Assembly: GCF_020171365.1 (NCBI RefSeq)
Contig: NZ_JAIUZO010000002.1
Span: 1,674,001 to 1,738,000, forward strand
From: Qipengyuania gaetbuli
GTDB taxonomy: Bacteria > Pseudomonadota > Alphaproteobacteria > Sphingomonadales > Sphingomonadaceae
DNA: 64,000 nt
Direction: 5' to 3'
The notes beneath the pieces are model-generated. The model searched no databases. It had not been told where the DNA came from and was given only the letters and a program-made list of their open reading frames with translations. A program made the translations under genes and the position numbers. Position 1 is the first letter of the stretch, and every line of letters begins with the position of its first letter. Of the stretch, positions 34,402 to 43,211 are shown one piece after another.

Positions 34402-35159
34402 CAGCTCTTGTGCTCCAGTTGCGGACTGGTCTCGGCACCGCTGCCGAACTTGTAATCGAGGTACCGGTGCTTGATCGCCAGGTCGTCGAGCGATCCTTCG
34501 GCCAGCTGGCGCGTGATCGAATCGATTTCACCGCTGATCTTGGAAAGGCTGTCGGTTAGCTGCTCGTCGGGCGTCACGCCGGCGCGCTTTTCGGTGCGCA
34601 GGTGGGCAGGGATCTTGCGATAGCTGTCGACCATTTCCGGCAATTGCTCGCCCACCAGGCTGCGGATTTCGCGCGCCTTGGGGTGGTTCTGGTCGAGCCC
34701 GTCGAGCTGGTAGCCGAGCCCGTCGAGCTGCACGCCGATCTGGTCGACGAGGTTTACTGCCGGCGGGGGCAGGGCAGGGCGCTGGTGTTCGAGCCACAGC
34801 TCGGTGCGCGCGACCATCTGCTGGACATTCCCCTTGTTGATCTCGGCGCGCTTGGGGACCTTCATCTTGGGATAATTGCCGAAGATGCCGACCGCGACGA
34901 CGCTGGCAACGATCAGGGCCATGATGCCGGCAAAGCCGATGCCGTCGACGATCAGGCCCAGCACGCCCATGCCGACCCACAGGGCGAACAGGGCGATGAC
35001 CACGTTGCGCGCCTTGGTCATCAGGTGCTTGCGCTTTTCCCTGGCCGAGCCTTCGCCGATGGACACGGTGCGGCGGTGACGACCGCCGGAACGGTTGTCA
35101 TCGCGCAGGCGGCGGCCTTCTTCGATCAGGCGCTGGCTTTCGCGGGTAAGGTCGCCCAA
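34401..35159 (-). CDS. XpaC-like membrane protein
   Basis: This 252-residue protein starts with TTG at 35159, supported by GGAG about 8 bases upstream and only 10 bases after telA. A basic N-terminus (GGRHRRTVSIGEGSAREKRKHLM) precedes two adjacent helices (VVIALFALWVGMGVLGLIV and GIMALIVASVVAVGIFG). A helical cytoplasmic domain (NLVDQIGVQLDGLGYQLDGLDQNHPKAREIRSL) follows. XpaC was named for 5-bromo-4-chloroindolyl phosphate hydrolysis, but the real function is unknown. xpaC next to telA is a recurrent pair, which is the main support for the name. Confidence 0.75.
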   Translation of the reverse strand: MGDLTRESQRLIEEGRRLRDDNRSGGRHRRTVSIGEGSAREKRKHLMTKARNVVIALFALWVGMGVLGLIVDGIGFAGIMALIVASVVAVGIFGNYPKMKVPKRAEINKGNVQQMVARTELWLEHQRPALPPPAVNLVDQIGVQLDGLGYQLDGLDQNHPKAREIRSLVGEQLPEMVDSYRKIPAHLRTEKRAGVTPDEQLTDSLSKISGEIDSITRQLAEGSLDDLAIKHRYLDYKFGSGAETSPQLEHKS

Positions 35160-35169
35160 GGCTCGCTCC

Positions 35170-36420
35170 TCAGCCCTCGATGCTCAGCAGGCCGCTTTCA
35201 GCGACCTGCTTCTGCGCCTGGGCCTGCCCTTCGGCGCGTGCGATATACCCCTTCGACTTCTCGACCTCGCTCGTTAGCAGGGTCACGGTCTGCTTCATGC
35301 TGTCGAGCGCGCGCAGCTTGAAGGCATCGACCTCGTCCATCGTGTCGTAGATGTTCTGGAAGGCGCGCTGGAGCGTTTCCAGCGGGATGGTGCTGGCGGC
35401 GGCTTGTTCGTGGATCTTGCCGGTCTGGTCGCGCAGCATGGTGCTGGTGGAGTCGATGATGCCGGCAGTCGTTTCGTTGAGCGCGGTGATCTGGCCCAGC
35501 ACGAGGCGCTGGTTGGTCATCGCCTCCGCGACCGTCACAGCCGTGCGCAGCGCGCCGACGGTGGTGGTGCTGGCGCGGTCGACGCCCTTCACCAGCTCGA
35601 CATTGTTCTTCTTGACGAGGTCGAGAGCGAGATAGCCTTGCACGCTCACCGCCATCTGGGTGAGCAGATCCTGCGTGCGCTGGCGGACATAGAACAGCGC
35701 AGTCTCGCGCACGGCCTTGGCCTTGGCCGGATCGGTCGCGTCGAGTTCGGCGGCCTTTTCTTCCAGCTTCTGGTCCAGCGTGTTGGAGATGTGGATCATC
35801 TGTTCCAGATTGCCCATCGCCTCCCACAGCTTCTGCCGTTCGACGTCGATCGCGGCATTGTCCATGATCAGCTCGTCCTTGCCGCTGGCAAGGTTCAGGA
35901 GGATCGACTGGATGTGCGTCTGCGCGCTCTGGTACGAGCGGAAATAATTCGTCAGCTTGTTGCCGAAGGGAATGATGCCGAGGAACTTGCGCGTTCCCGA
36001 CAGCTTGCCGCGCTTGCCCGGATCGAGATCTTCCACCACGCGGCGCAGTTCGGCGAGGTTGGCGCCCACGCCTTCGTCCTTGTCCATCGCGCGCACGGGG
36101 CGGTCGAGGAAGCGGTTGGACATGCCGGCGGCCGCCATGATTTCCTTGCGGCCCATGTTGGTGAGCTGGTCGACCTTCTTGCCGAATTCGGGCGAATTGG
36201 CGTCCTGCGCGATGAGGTCGGCGACGAAGCCGTCGACCTTGGTTTCGAGCTTGCTCTTCACCTCGTCCGACACGGGAACGAGCCCGGCGGCCTTCTCGGG
36301 CGCGACGGCCGGCACCGGATCGGGCGGCGTCAGGTCGAATTCGGGCGGAGCCATGGTCGCCGTGGCGGCGGGCTTGGCTGCGGACGGAGCGGCGGCTGCC
36401 TGAGGTTTTTCGTCACTCAT
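35170..36420 (-). CDS. TelA/KlaA-family toxic anion resistance protein
   Basis: The 416-residue protein has an Ala/Pro-rich N-terminus and then a long helical domain with DEVKSKLETKVDGFVADLIAQD, GNKLTNYFRSYQSAQTHIQSIL, TQDLLTQMAVSVQGYLALDLVKKNNVELVKGVDRASTTT and TQRLVLGQI-like blocks characteristic of TelA. The family is associated with tellurite and other toxic anions or cell-envelope stress, but the biochemistry is unresolved. It heads the telA-xpaC-PHA-system operon. A 111-base gap separates it from the upstream acyl-AMP ligase gene. Confidence 0.9.
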   Translation of the reverse strand: MSDEKPQAAAAPSAAKPAATATMAPPEFDLTPPDPVPAVAPEKAAGLVPVSDEVKSKLETKVDGFVADLIAQDANSPEFGKKVDQLTNMGRKEIMAAAGMSNRFLDRPVRAMDKDEGVGANLAELRRVVEDLDPGKRGKLSGTRKFLGIIPFGNKLTNYFRSYQSAQTHIQSILLNLASGKDELIMDNAAIDVERQKLWEAMGNLEQMIHISNTLDQKLEEKAAELDATDPAKAKAVRETALFYVRQRTQDLLTQMAVSVQGYLALDLVKKNNVELVKGVDRASTTTVGALRTAVTVAEAMTNQRLVLGQITALNETTAGIIDSTSTMLRDQTGKIHEQAAASTIPLETLQRAFQNIYDTMDEVDAFKLRALDSMKQTVTLLTSEVEKSKGYIARAEGQAQAQKQVAESGLLSIEG

Positions 36421-36531
36421 GGAACTACAAGAGGCCTCCCAGAAGATTTCCTTCTGTATTAGGTCTCTATAACACGAGTTTCAAGGTGCCATCGCAGGAC
36501 AGCACGTTGAATTGCGACGGATCGCCTTGAA

Positions 36532-38265
36532 TCAGGCCGCCAGGTCGAGCGGCTGGATTTCGCCGGCGAGGTAAAGCCGCTTGGCTTTTGCACGACTGAG
36601 CTTGCCCGAGCTGGTGCGCGGCAGCGTGCGCGGCGGAACCAGTTCGACGACGCAGCTCATGCCCGTGACGCCGCGAACCTTGTCGGCGATCTGGTCGCGC
36701 AGGCGGACCTGCTCTTCCGGATCGGACACGCGGCAATGGACCAGCACGGCAGGCGCTTCCTCGCCGTTCTCGGTCTCGATCGAGAAGGCGGCGATGTCGC
36801 CGTGGTTGAAGCCGGGCAGCTGTTCGACCGCCCATTCGATATCCTGCGGCCAGAGGTTCTTGCCGTTGATGATGATCATGTCCTTCGCGCGGCCGACGAT
36901 GAACAGGTAGCCATCGGCAAGATAGCCCATGTCGCCCGTGTCGAGCCAGCCGTCCACGAGGCACTCGTTGGTCGCTTCCTCGTTGCGGAAGTAGGAATGC
37001 ATGACACTGGTGCCGCGGCACCAGACCTTGCCGATCTGGTGGTCGCCCTTGGCCTTGCCGTTTTCGTCGCGGATTTCGACTTCCATGCCGGGCAGGGCCT
37101 TGCCGCAATTGACGATGGCGCGATAGCGCGCCGGATTGTCGAGATTGCGCGGACGGCCCGACAGGCGTTCTTCCTCGACCAGTTCGACGCGGATACCTTC
37201 GCCAGGCGGCATGACGGTGACCGCCAGCGTCGCTTCGGCAAGGCCGTAGCTGGGCGTGAAGGCGCTGGCCTTGAAACCGGCCTGCGCAAAGGCATTGACG
37301 AAGCTCTGCATCACGTCGGGGCGGATCATGTCCGCGCCATTGCCCGCCGTGCGCCAGCGCGACAGGTCGAAGCGGTCGCCCACGTGGCTCTGGCTGGAGA
37401 TGCGGCGCGCGCAGATGTCGTAGCCGAAGGTCGGCGAATAGCTGAGCGTGTTGCCCTTGTTGCGGCTGATGAGGTCGAGCCACGCCAGCGGGCGGCGGGC
37501 GAAGTGTTCGGTCTTGAGATAGTCGACCGATGCCTGGTTCGCGATCGGCGAGAGCAGGCAGCCGACGAGGCCCATGTCATGGTACCACGGCAGCCAGCTG
37601 ACCACGCGGTCGTTGACGCCGAGGTCCACGCCGGTCGAATGGCCGAAGAGATTGTGCAGCAGCGCGCGGTGGGTGACCGCAACGCCGGTGGGGAAGCGTG
37701 TCGAGCCGGACGAATACTGCAAGTAGCAGATGTCGTCGGGCCGGGCTTCGGGCAGTTCGCATTCCGGGTCGGGGCGCTGGCTGAAGTCCTGCCAGCTCTG
37801 GCCTTCGCAGCGCTGCCGTTCGGCAGCGGCCTGCGCCATCTCCTCGATCTCGCCGGGATAGATCAGCATCTTGGGATCGCTGCTCTGCAGCTGGACCGAC
37901 AGCTGGTCGATATAGCCTTCCTTGCCGCCGAAGCCGGTGGGCAGGGGCAGCGGGACCGGCCAGGCGCCGACATAGGTGCAGGCGCAGAACAGGGCGGCGA
38001 ATTCGGGGCAGGTTTCCGCGATCAGCGCGACGCGGTCTTCCTTGCCGATGCCGGCAGCGACCAGCTGGCGCGCGAACTTCAGCGCGTCTTCGCGCATCTC
38101 GCTGAAGGGATAGGGGCGCACGAGGTCGCCGCGCATATCGTGAAAATTGAGTCCTTTTTCGCTGCGCGCAGCGTAATCGACCGCCTCGTTGAAGGTGTCG
38201 AAATCGGCCCTGCGCCTCGGCAGGTCGCAGTCATTGGGCGTCGGCGTCAATGCGGCGTCGGTCAT
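36532..38265 (-). CDS. Fatty-acyl-AMP ligase (FAAL-type adenylating enzyme)
   Basis: The 577-residue ANL-superfamily enzyme activates fatty acids with ATP for transfer to carrier proteins or polyketide/lipid machinery. Motifs are YLQYSSGSTRFPTGVAVTH (P-loop), WLPWYHDMGLVG, SYGLAEATLAV, DTGDMGYLADGYLFIVGRAKDMIIINGKNLWPQDIE and the C-terminal TSSGKLSRAKAKR lysine. The WLPWYHDMGL and lack of CoA-binding features point to FAAL rather than acyl-CoA synthetase. No polyketide, acyl-carrier or palmitoyltransferase gene is adjacent, so its acceptor is unknown. It is divergent from recX. Confidence 0.88.
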   Translation of the reverse strand: MTDAALTPTPNDCDLPRRRADFDTFNEAVDYAARSEKGLNFHDMRGDLVRPYPFSEMREDALKFARQLVAAGIGKEDRVALIAETCPEFAALFCACTYVGAWPVPLPLPTGFGGKEGYIDQLSVQLQSSDPKMLIYPGEIEEMAQAAAERQRCEGQSWQDFSQRPDPECELPEARPDDICYLQYSSGSTRFPTGVAVTHRALLHNLFGHSTGVDLGVNDRVVSWLPWYHDMGLVGCLLSPIANQASVDYLKTEHFARRPLAWLDLISRNKGNTLSYSPTFGYDICARRISSQSHVGDRFDLSRWRTAGNGADMIRPDVMQSFVNAFAQAGFKASAFTPSYGLAEATLAVTVMPPGEGIRVELVEEERLSGRPRNLDNPARYRAIVNCGKALPGMEVEIRDENGKAKGDHQIGKVWCRGTSVMHSYFRNEEATNECLVDGWLDTGDMGYLADGYLFIVGRAKDMIIINGKNLWPQDIEWAVEQLPGFNHGDIAAFSIETENGEEAPAVLVHCRVSDPEEQVRLRDQIADKVRGVTGMSCVVELVPPRTLPRTSSGKLSRAKAKRLYLAGEIQPLDLAA

Positions 38266-38393
38266 TTTTATTACGATTCCCGTGAAAAGTCAGTGCCTTG
38301 CGGCCATCCCCATTGTTCCGTACGCCGTGCAACCCGAGCCGGCGCGTTATCGAGCTTTTCCATTCGATAAGGAGTGTGGCACGAATATGGCCG

Positions 38394-38969
38394 ATGGTTG
38401 AACGTAACGCAACATCGCGGCGAAGTCGTCGCACGCCCAAACCGCTCGACCGCACGCGCCTGAACGATCTCGCGCTGGCCTATGTCGCGCGGTTCGCCAC
38501 CAGCGCGGGCAAGCTGCGCACCTATCTCAATCGCAAGCTGCGCGAACGCGGCTGGGACGGCGATGAAGGCCCCGATGTTGATGGACTGGTCGGGAAATTC
38601 GTCGATCGCGGCTATGTCGACGATCGCGGGTTCGGACGAATGAAGGCCAGCGGCCTGCTCGCCCGCGGCTATGGCGCACGGCGGGTGGACGAGACGCTAC
38701 GGTCGGCGGGTCTCGACGAGGGGCTGCGCGACGAGCTCGCTCCGGCCGAACGCGAGGCGCGGCAGGCGGCCATATCGCTTGCCAGGCGGCGCCGATTCGG
38801 CCCCTTCGGTGTCGGCCACGAAGACGAACCGGTGGAAGAGCGCCACAAGCGGCGCGAAAAGCAGCTTGCGGCGATGGTCCGTGCAGGCCACACCTTCGCC
38901 CATGCGCAGGCGGTACTGTCCGCCCGCGACGAAAGCGCTCTCGACGAATGGCTCGAAGAGGGCGAATAA
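38394..38969 (+). CDS. recX: RecX-family regulatory protein
   Basis: The 191-residue protein contains the three-helix repeats of RecX: DLALAYVARFATSAGKLRTYLNRKLRERGW, GLVGKFVDRGYVDDRGFGRMKASGLLARGYGARRVDETLRSAGL and a degenerate third repeat near HTFAHAQAVLSARD. RecX modulates RecA filaments. The ATG at 38394 was chosen; AAGGAG lies about 20 bases upstream, and another ATG at 38387 in a different frame opens only a four-codon ORF. recA is not in this window. Confidence 0.82.
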   Translation: MVERNATSRRSRRTPKPLDRTRLNDLALAYVARFATSAGKLRTYLNRKLRERGWDGDEGPDVDGLVGKFVDRGYVDDRGFGRMKASGLLARGYGARRVDETLRSAGLDEGLRDELAPAEREARQAAISLARRRRFGPFGVGHEDEPVEERHKRREKQLAAMVRAGHTFAHAQAVLSARDESALDEWLEEGE

Positions 38970-38995
38970 CCGGGCCCAACTACAGGAAATACGGC

Positions 38996-39493
38996 ATGAA
39001 ATTCCGCTCCGCGCTGATCTGTGCACTCCCGCTGGCGCTGATGGCCTGCGCCCAGCAGGGCACGGCAAACGAGCCGGCACCTTCGGCCTCGCAGCAGGCG
39101 CAGGACGAAGTGCATCCGATCTCCGGCCTCAAGATCATCCCGGTCACCGTGACCAAGGGCAAGGTGAAGCACGTCTTCCGCGCCGAACTGGCCGATTCGC
39201 GCGAGGCGCAGGGCAAGGGGCTGATGTTCCGCACCGAACTGCCCGACGATGCTGCGATGATCTTCCCCAGCGTGCCGCAGACCGCGCGCAGCTTCTGGAT
39301 GAAGAACACGCCGCTGCCGCTCGACATCATTTTCATCGGCACCGACGGGCGCATCCTCAACATCGCCGCCATGACCGAACCCTATTCGCTCGAATCGGTC
39401 TATTCGGACGGGCTCACCAGCGGCGTGCTGGAAATCCGCGGCGGCCTGGCGGCCGAACTCGGCATCGGGCCGGGCGATCTCGTCGAATGGTAG
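38996..39493 (+). CDS. DUF192 lipoprotein
   Basis: The 165-residue protein begins MKFRSALICALPLALMAC, a lipoprotein signal with the acylated Cys at position 18. The DUF192 core is present: TKGKVKHVFRAELADSREAQGKGLMFRTEL, MIFPSVPQTARSFWMKNTPLPLDIIFIGTDGRIL and VLEIRGGLAAELGIGPGDLVEW. The function is unknown, though structural relatives suggest a small beta-barrel fold. The start at 38996 is preferred over an in-frame upstream codon because it gives the lipoprotein signal. Confidence 0.9.
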   Translation: MKFRSALICALPLALMACAQQGTANEPAPSASQQAQDEVHPISGLKIIPVTVTKGKVKHVFRAELADSREAQGKGLMFRTELPDDAAMIFPSVPQTARSFWMKNTPLPLDIIFIGTDGRILNIAAMTEPYSLESVYSDGLTSGVLEIRGGLAAELGIGPGDLVEW

Positions 39494-39551
39494 GCGATTT
39501 CCCGCATGCGCGCGCTTGGCGCACGCGCGGGAATCGGCTAGGCGCGCGGCC

Positions 39552-39950
39552 ATGAGCGTACTCGGAAAGATCTTCACCTGGTGGGACGGTGCCACCATCG
39601 GCACCATGCTGTGGTCCTCGCGCAACGGCGAACACGTCGGAACCGACGCGCAGGGCAACAAGTACTACCGTTCGAAGAAGCGCGGCGAAGGCCAGCGCGA
39701 ACGCCGCTGGGTGATCTACGCCGGCACCAACGATGCCAGCCGCGTGCCGGCCGAATGGCACGGCTGGCTGCACGGTTCGGGTGACGACGTGCCGGAAAGC
39801 TTCCTGCCCGCGCCGCGCATCTGGGAAGCCGATTACACGCCGAATGCCACCGGCACCGCCTCTGCATACCGTCCGCAGGGCGCGCTCGAACGCGGCGGCA
39901 AGCGCGCCGCCGCCGTCGGCGATTACGAAGCCTGGTCGCCGGACGCCTGA
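39552..39950 (+). CDS. NADH:ubiquinone oxidoreductase accessory subunit NDUFA12-like
   Basis: The 132-residue protein carries the NDUFA12/B17.2 domain: TWWDGATIGTMLWSSRNGEHVGTDAQGNKYYRSK followed by RRWVIYAGTNDASRVPAEWHGWLHG. This is one of the few complex I supernumerary subunits kept in alphaproteobacteria and is a taxonomic marker. The gene order NDUFA12-DUF2155-aat is common in Sphingomonadales. Confidence 0.93.
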   Translation: MSVLGKIFTWWDGATIGTMLWSSRNGEHVGTDAQGNKYYRSKKRGEGQRERRWVIYAGTNDASRVPAEWHGWLHGSGDDVPESFLPAPRIWEADYTPNATGTASAYRPQGALERGGKRAAAVGDYEAWSPDA

Positions 39951-39952
39951 TC

Positions 39953-40441
39953 GTGCTCCGCGCCGGTGCGATCCTTTGCAGCCTGGCCTTGCTGGCTGCC
40001 TGTTCGCAGGACCCGCCCGAGCCGGAAGCTGTCAGCACTGAAATTCCCGACGAGCTGAAGCGCGTCGAACTGCCCAAGGTCGAAGCCGCCGCTGAAGCCG
40101 CGATCGGCACGCCGATGGAAGACCGGGTCGCGACGATCGGCCTGCTCAACAAGCGTAACAACGAGACCCGCGAGCTCGAACTGAAGCCCGGCCAGCAGCA
40201 GCGCGTGGGCAGCGTGATCGTGCGCCTTTCGGCTTGCGAGCGCACCGCGCCGTGGGAAATGTCGCAGGAAACCGGCGCTTTCGTGCAGGTCCTCGTCCTC
40301 GACCGGGGCAGCGAGAACCAGTTCCGCAAGATCTTTTCGGGCTGGCTGTTCAAGAACTCGCCCAGCCTGAACGTGGTCGAGCACCCGATCTACGACATCT
40401 GGGTCAAGGACTGCGCGATGGAATTCCCGGGCGAGGAATGA
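39953..40441 (+). CDS. DUF2155 lipoprotein
   Basis: The 162-residue protein starts with GTG at 39953, two bases after the NDUFA12 stop. Residues 1-17 form a lipoprotein signal with LLAACS at the processing site. The DUF2155 domain is RVATIGLLNKRNNETRELELKPGQQQRVGSVIVRLSACERTAPWE onward to YDIWVKDCAMEF, with two conserved Cys that may form a disulfide. The function is unknown. The last 52 bases overlap the convergent aat gene. Confidence 0.88.
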   Translation: MLRAGAILCSLALLAACSQDPPEPEAVSTEIPDELKRVELPKVEAAAEAAIGTPMEDRVATIGLLNKRNNETRELELKPGQQQRVGSVIVRLSACERTAPWEMSQETGAFVQVLVLDRGSENQFRKIFSGWLFKNSPSLNVVEHPIYDIWVKDCAMEFPGEE

Positions 40442-41073
40442 GCGTTCGCCGCGGCCACGGCCCGCGGTATCGATCCTGACGCGGGACCGCGCGCCTCGCG
40501 CAATTTCTCCAGATAGGCCGACTGGGGCAGGGCCACCGCCCCCATGGTTGCCAGGTGGTCAGTCATGAACTGGCAGTCGAGCAGCGCATAACCCGCCTCG
40601 CGCATGGCCGCGACCAGCCAGGCCAGCGCGGTCTTGCTGGCATTGTCGGTGCGGCTGAACATGCTCTCGCCGCAGAACACCCGGTCGAAGGCCACGCCGT
40701 AGAGCCCGCCGACCAGCGCGCCGTCGTCCCACACCTCGATGGAATGGGCATGGCCTGCCTCGTGCAGCGCAATGTAGCTCGATTCGATCTGGTAGCTGAT
40801 CCAGCTTTCCGCGTGTTCCTCGCGCGGCTCGGCGCAGGCGGCGATGACCGCGCGGAAATCGTGGTCGCAGGTCACGCGGAAGCGGTCCTGTTTCACTACC
40901 TTGCGCAGGCTCTTGGAGAAACGGAAGCCGCCCAGCGGGATGATCGCGCGCTCGCGCGGTTCGACCCAGTACACCTCGCGGTCTCCGCGGTGGTCGGCCA
41001 TGGGGAAGATGCCGCTGCGATAGGCGTGCAGCAGCAGCTCGACAGGGATCAGTTCGGGCACGGGGGCATGCAT
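40390..41073 (-). CDS. aat: Leucyl/phenylalanyl-tRNA-protein transferase
   Basis: The 227-residue enzyme adds Leu or Phe to N-terminal Lys/Arg of proteins, marking them for ClpS/ClpAP in the N-degron pathway. Signatures are LLLHAYRSGIFPMADHRG, EPRERAIIPL, WISYQIESSYIALHEAGHAHSIEVWDDGALVGGLYGVAFDRVFCGESMF and LLDCQFMTDHLATMGAVAL. I chose the ATG at 41073 (MHAPVPELIPVE); upstream in-frame ATGs at 41085, 41100 and 41106 are possible. clpS itself is encoded at 57.6 kb in this window. Confidence 0.93.
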   Translation of the reverse strand: MHAPVPELIPVELLLHAYRSGIFPMADHRGDREVYWVEPRERAIIPLGGFRFSKSLRKVVKQDRFRVTCDHDFRAVIAACAEPREEHAESWISYQIESSYIALHEAGHAHSIEVWDDGALVGGLYGVAFDRVFCGESMFSRTDNASKTALAWLVAAMREAGYALLDCQFMTDHLATMGAVALPQSAYLEKLREARGPASGSIPRAVAAANAHSSPGNSIAQSLTQMS

Positions 41074-41161
41074 GGCAGGGACCATCCTAGCAGTTTGCAT
41101 TTCCATGCGATACGCGGCTTGCCAGCAGCGCACAGAGCGACTAATGCGCGCCCTCGGCTGC

Positions 41162-41237
41162 AGGGGTGTAGCTCAGCTGGTAGAGCATCGGTCTCCAAAA
41201 CCGAGGGCCACGGGTTCGAATCCTGTCACCCCTGCCA
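41162..41237 (+). tRNA. tRNA-Trp (anticodon CCA)
   Basis: A 76-base cloverleaf has acceptor stem AGGGGTG/CACCCCT, D-arm TAGCTCAGCTGGTAGAGCA, anticodon stem TCGGT/ACCGA around loop CTCCAAA (anticodon CCA) and T-arm with GGGTTCGAATCC. The discriminator G and CCA are encoded. The often-seen secE-nusG neighbourhood of tRNA-Trp is absent. Confidence 0.97.
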
Positions 41238-41291
41238 TTTCCTTTCTTCAATGACTTGTCGCTTTCATCGGCGGGGCCTACTGCGCCCGTC

Positions 41292-42182
41292 ATGACAGAA
41301 GAAGAAAAGCAAAAGCGCGGCATCCAGGACCGCAAGTTCTACGCGGCCGAACAGGAAGCCAAGTTCGAGAAGAAGGGCCTCGAGGTCCACACGCCGCAGA
41401 CCGAACACCCCAGTTACAAGCTCGCTTTCCAGGACAAGGACTTCCTCCTGCGCGAGGAATTGCGGCCGGTCCGCTTCCAGCTCGAACTGCTCAAGCCCGA
41501 GATGATTCTCGACGAGGCAGGCATTGGCTCGACGCTGGTGATGTACGGCAGCGCCCGCATCCCCCCGCCCGAAGCTGTCGAAACCGCGCTCGAAGGCGCG
41601 AAGGACCTGCCCGAGGAAGACCGCAAGGTGGTCGAGAGCCTTGTGGCGAAGTCCAAATATTATACCGAGGCGCTCAAGCTGGCGAAGCTGGCGACGGAAA
41701 AGTCGATCATCGAGAACGGCAAGCGCCAGTTCGTCGTCTGCTCGGGCGGCGGCCCCTCGATCATGGAAGCGGCCAATCGCGGTGCGAGCGAGGCGGGCGG
41801 GGAATCCATCGGCCTCAACATCATCCTGCCGCACGAACAGGCGCCCAACCAGTATGTGACGCCCTATCTGTCGCTCAACTTCCACTATTTCGCGCTGCGC
41901 AAGATGCACTTCCTGCTGCGTGCGCGGGCGGTGGCCGTTTTCCCGGGCGGGTTCGGCACGTTCGACGAATTCTTCGAGTTGCTGACCCTGATCCAGACCG
42001 GCAAGATGAAGCCGATCCCGATCCTCTTGTTCGGCAAGGATTTCTGGACGCGGGTGGTGAACTTCGAAGCCATCGCGGAAGAAGGCACGATCTCGAAGAA
42101 GGATCTCGAGCTGTTCCGCTGGTGCGAAACCGCGGAAGAGGCGTGGGAATACCTCTGCGACTTCTACAACCTCGGCTGCTGA
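41292..42182 (+). CDS. LOG-family (TIGR00730-like) Rossmann-fold protein
   Basis: The 296-residue protein has the lysine-decarboxylase-like/LOG motifs: VMYGSARIPPPEAVE, FVVCSGGGPSIMEAANRGASEAGGESIGLNI and the PGGxGTxxE motif as PGGFGTFDEF. It has a long N-terminal extension (about 75 residues, EEEKQKRGIQDRKFYAAEQEAKFEKKG) before the core. Family members hydrolyse cytokinin or related nucleoside monophosphates, but many are uncharacterised. The ATG at 41292 was taken because the codon at 41256 is TTG and overlaps non-conserved sequence. Confidence 0.88.
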   Translation: MTEEEKQKRGIQDRKFYAAEQEAKFEKKGLEVHTPQTEHPSYKLAFQDKDFLLREELRPVRFQLELLKPEMILDEAGIGSTLVMYGSARIPPPEAVETALEGAKDLPEEDRKVVESLVAKSKYYTEALKLAKLATEKSIIENGKRQFVVCSGGGPSIMEAANRGASEAGGESIGLNIILPHEQAPNQYVTPYLSLNFHYFALRKMHFLLRARAVAVFPGGFGTFDEFFELLTLIQTGKMKPIPILLFGKDFWTRVVNFEAIAEEGTISKKDLELFRWCETAEEAWEYLCDFYNLGC

Positions 42183-42189
42183 GGCAGGC

Positions 42190-42990
42190 CTAGCCCAGCT
42201 TGCGCACCGCCTGGTGCCCGAGCGGGCCGGAGCCTGCGCCGAAGCCCGGGGCATTCTCAATTGCCGCATAGACGAAGCCGCGCGCCAGCCTGATGGCGTG
42301 CGTCGTCGGTTGGCCGTAGGCGAGGAAGGTCGCAAGCGCCGCCGACAGCGTACAGCCCGTGCCGTGGGTGTGCGGCGTATCGATGCGCGCATGGCCGAAG
42401 CTCGCCAGCTTGCCGGTCGAGGACACGGCGCGGTCCAGCACTTCGTCGCCTTCGCCGTGGCCGCCTTTGGCCAGCACCACCGTATCGTGCTTTTCCGCCA
42501 GGACGCGCGCGGCGTCGAAGACCTCGTCGTCGGGAATGTCGGCGCGGCCCGTCAGTGCCGCGAGTTCGGGCAGGTTGGGCGTGACGACGGTGGCGATATC
42601 CATCAGCGCGCCGAAGGCATTGACGGTCTCCGCGCTTGCCAGCTCGGACCCGCTGGTCGCCACCATGACCGGATCGAAGACGATGGGGCCGGAAAAGGTG
42701 TCGAGCCTTTCGGCAAGGCGCATGGCGATTTCGGGTGAGCCGAGCATCCCGATCTTGATCGCATCGGTACCGATGTCGGACAGGCAGCTTTCCACCTGCT
42801 GCATCACGAAGTCCGGCGAGAAAACCTCCACCCCCTGCACGCCGGTGGTGTTCTGGGCCGTCACGGCGGTGATCGCGCTCATGGCATAGCCGCCGAGCAT
42901 GGTGATGGTCTTGATGTCGGCCTGGATGCCGGCGCCCCCTGAAGGATCGGAGCCGGCAATGGTCAGCACGCGCGGCGGGGCGCCGCTCAT
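42190..42990 (-). CDS. thiD: Hydroxymethylpyrimidine/phosphomethylpyrimidine kinase
   Basis: The 266-residue ribokinase-fold kinase phosphorylates HMP and HMP-P in thiamine synthesis. Signatures are TIAGSDPSGGAGIQADIKT, QNTTGVQGVEVF, IKIGMLGSPEIA, VVTPNLPELAAL and the catalytic THGTGCTLSAALAT. The start overlaps the DUF1272 stop (ATGA, 42987-42990). No other thiamine genes are adjacent and no TPP riboswitch was recognised upstream. Confidence 0.94.
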   Translation of the reverse strand: MSGAPPRVLTIAGSDPSGGAGIQADIKTITMLGGYAMSAITAVTAQNTTGVQGVEVFSPDFVMQQVESCLSDIGTDAIKIGMLGSPEIAMRLAERLDTFSGPIVFDPVMVATSGSELASAETVNAFGALMDIATVVTPNLPELAALTGRADIPDDEVFDAARVLAEKHDTVVLAKGGHGEGDEVLDRAVSSTGKLASFGHARIDTPHTHGTGCTLSAALATFLAYGQPTTHAIRLARGFVYAAIENAPGFGAGSGPLGHQAVRKLG

Positions 42991-43211
42991 CCCTTGGACT
43001 TCCGCTCGGTCGAGGCGGGGAACTTGTCGAGCAGCTTGCGCGCGCGGGTCGGGCGATCCATCAGCTCGCCTCCGCAATTGGGGCACAGGTCGTCGAGCGC
43101 CTCGGCGCAGTCCGCGCAGAACGTGCATTCGAAGCTGCAGATGAAGGCGCCGGGCGCATCTGCCGGCGTATCGGCACCGCAGCGTTCGCAATCGGGACGC
43201 ATTTCCAGCAT
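42987..43211 (-). CDS. DUF1272 zinc-ribbon-like protein
   Basis: The 74-residue protein matches DUF1272: [37 protein letters not shown], then LDDLCPNCGGELMDRPTRA. It has four CxxC-type pairs that would bind one or two zinc ions. The function is unknown. It is sandwiched between glmM (1-base overlap) and thiD (4-base overlap), so the three genes form a coupled operon. Confidence 0.92.
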   Translation of the reverse strand: MLEMRPDCERCGADTPADAPGAFICSFECTFCADCAEALDDLCPNCGGELMDRPTRARKLLDKFPASTERKSKG

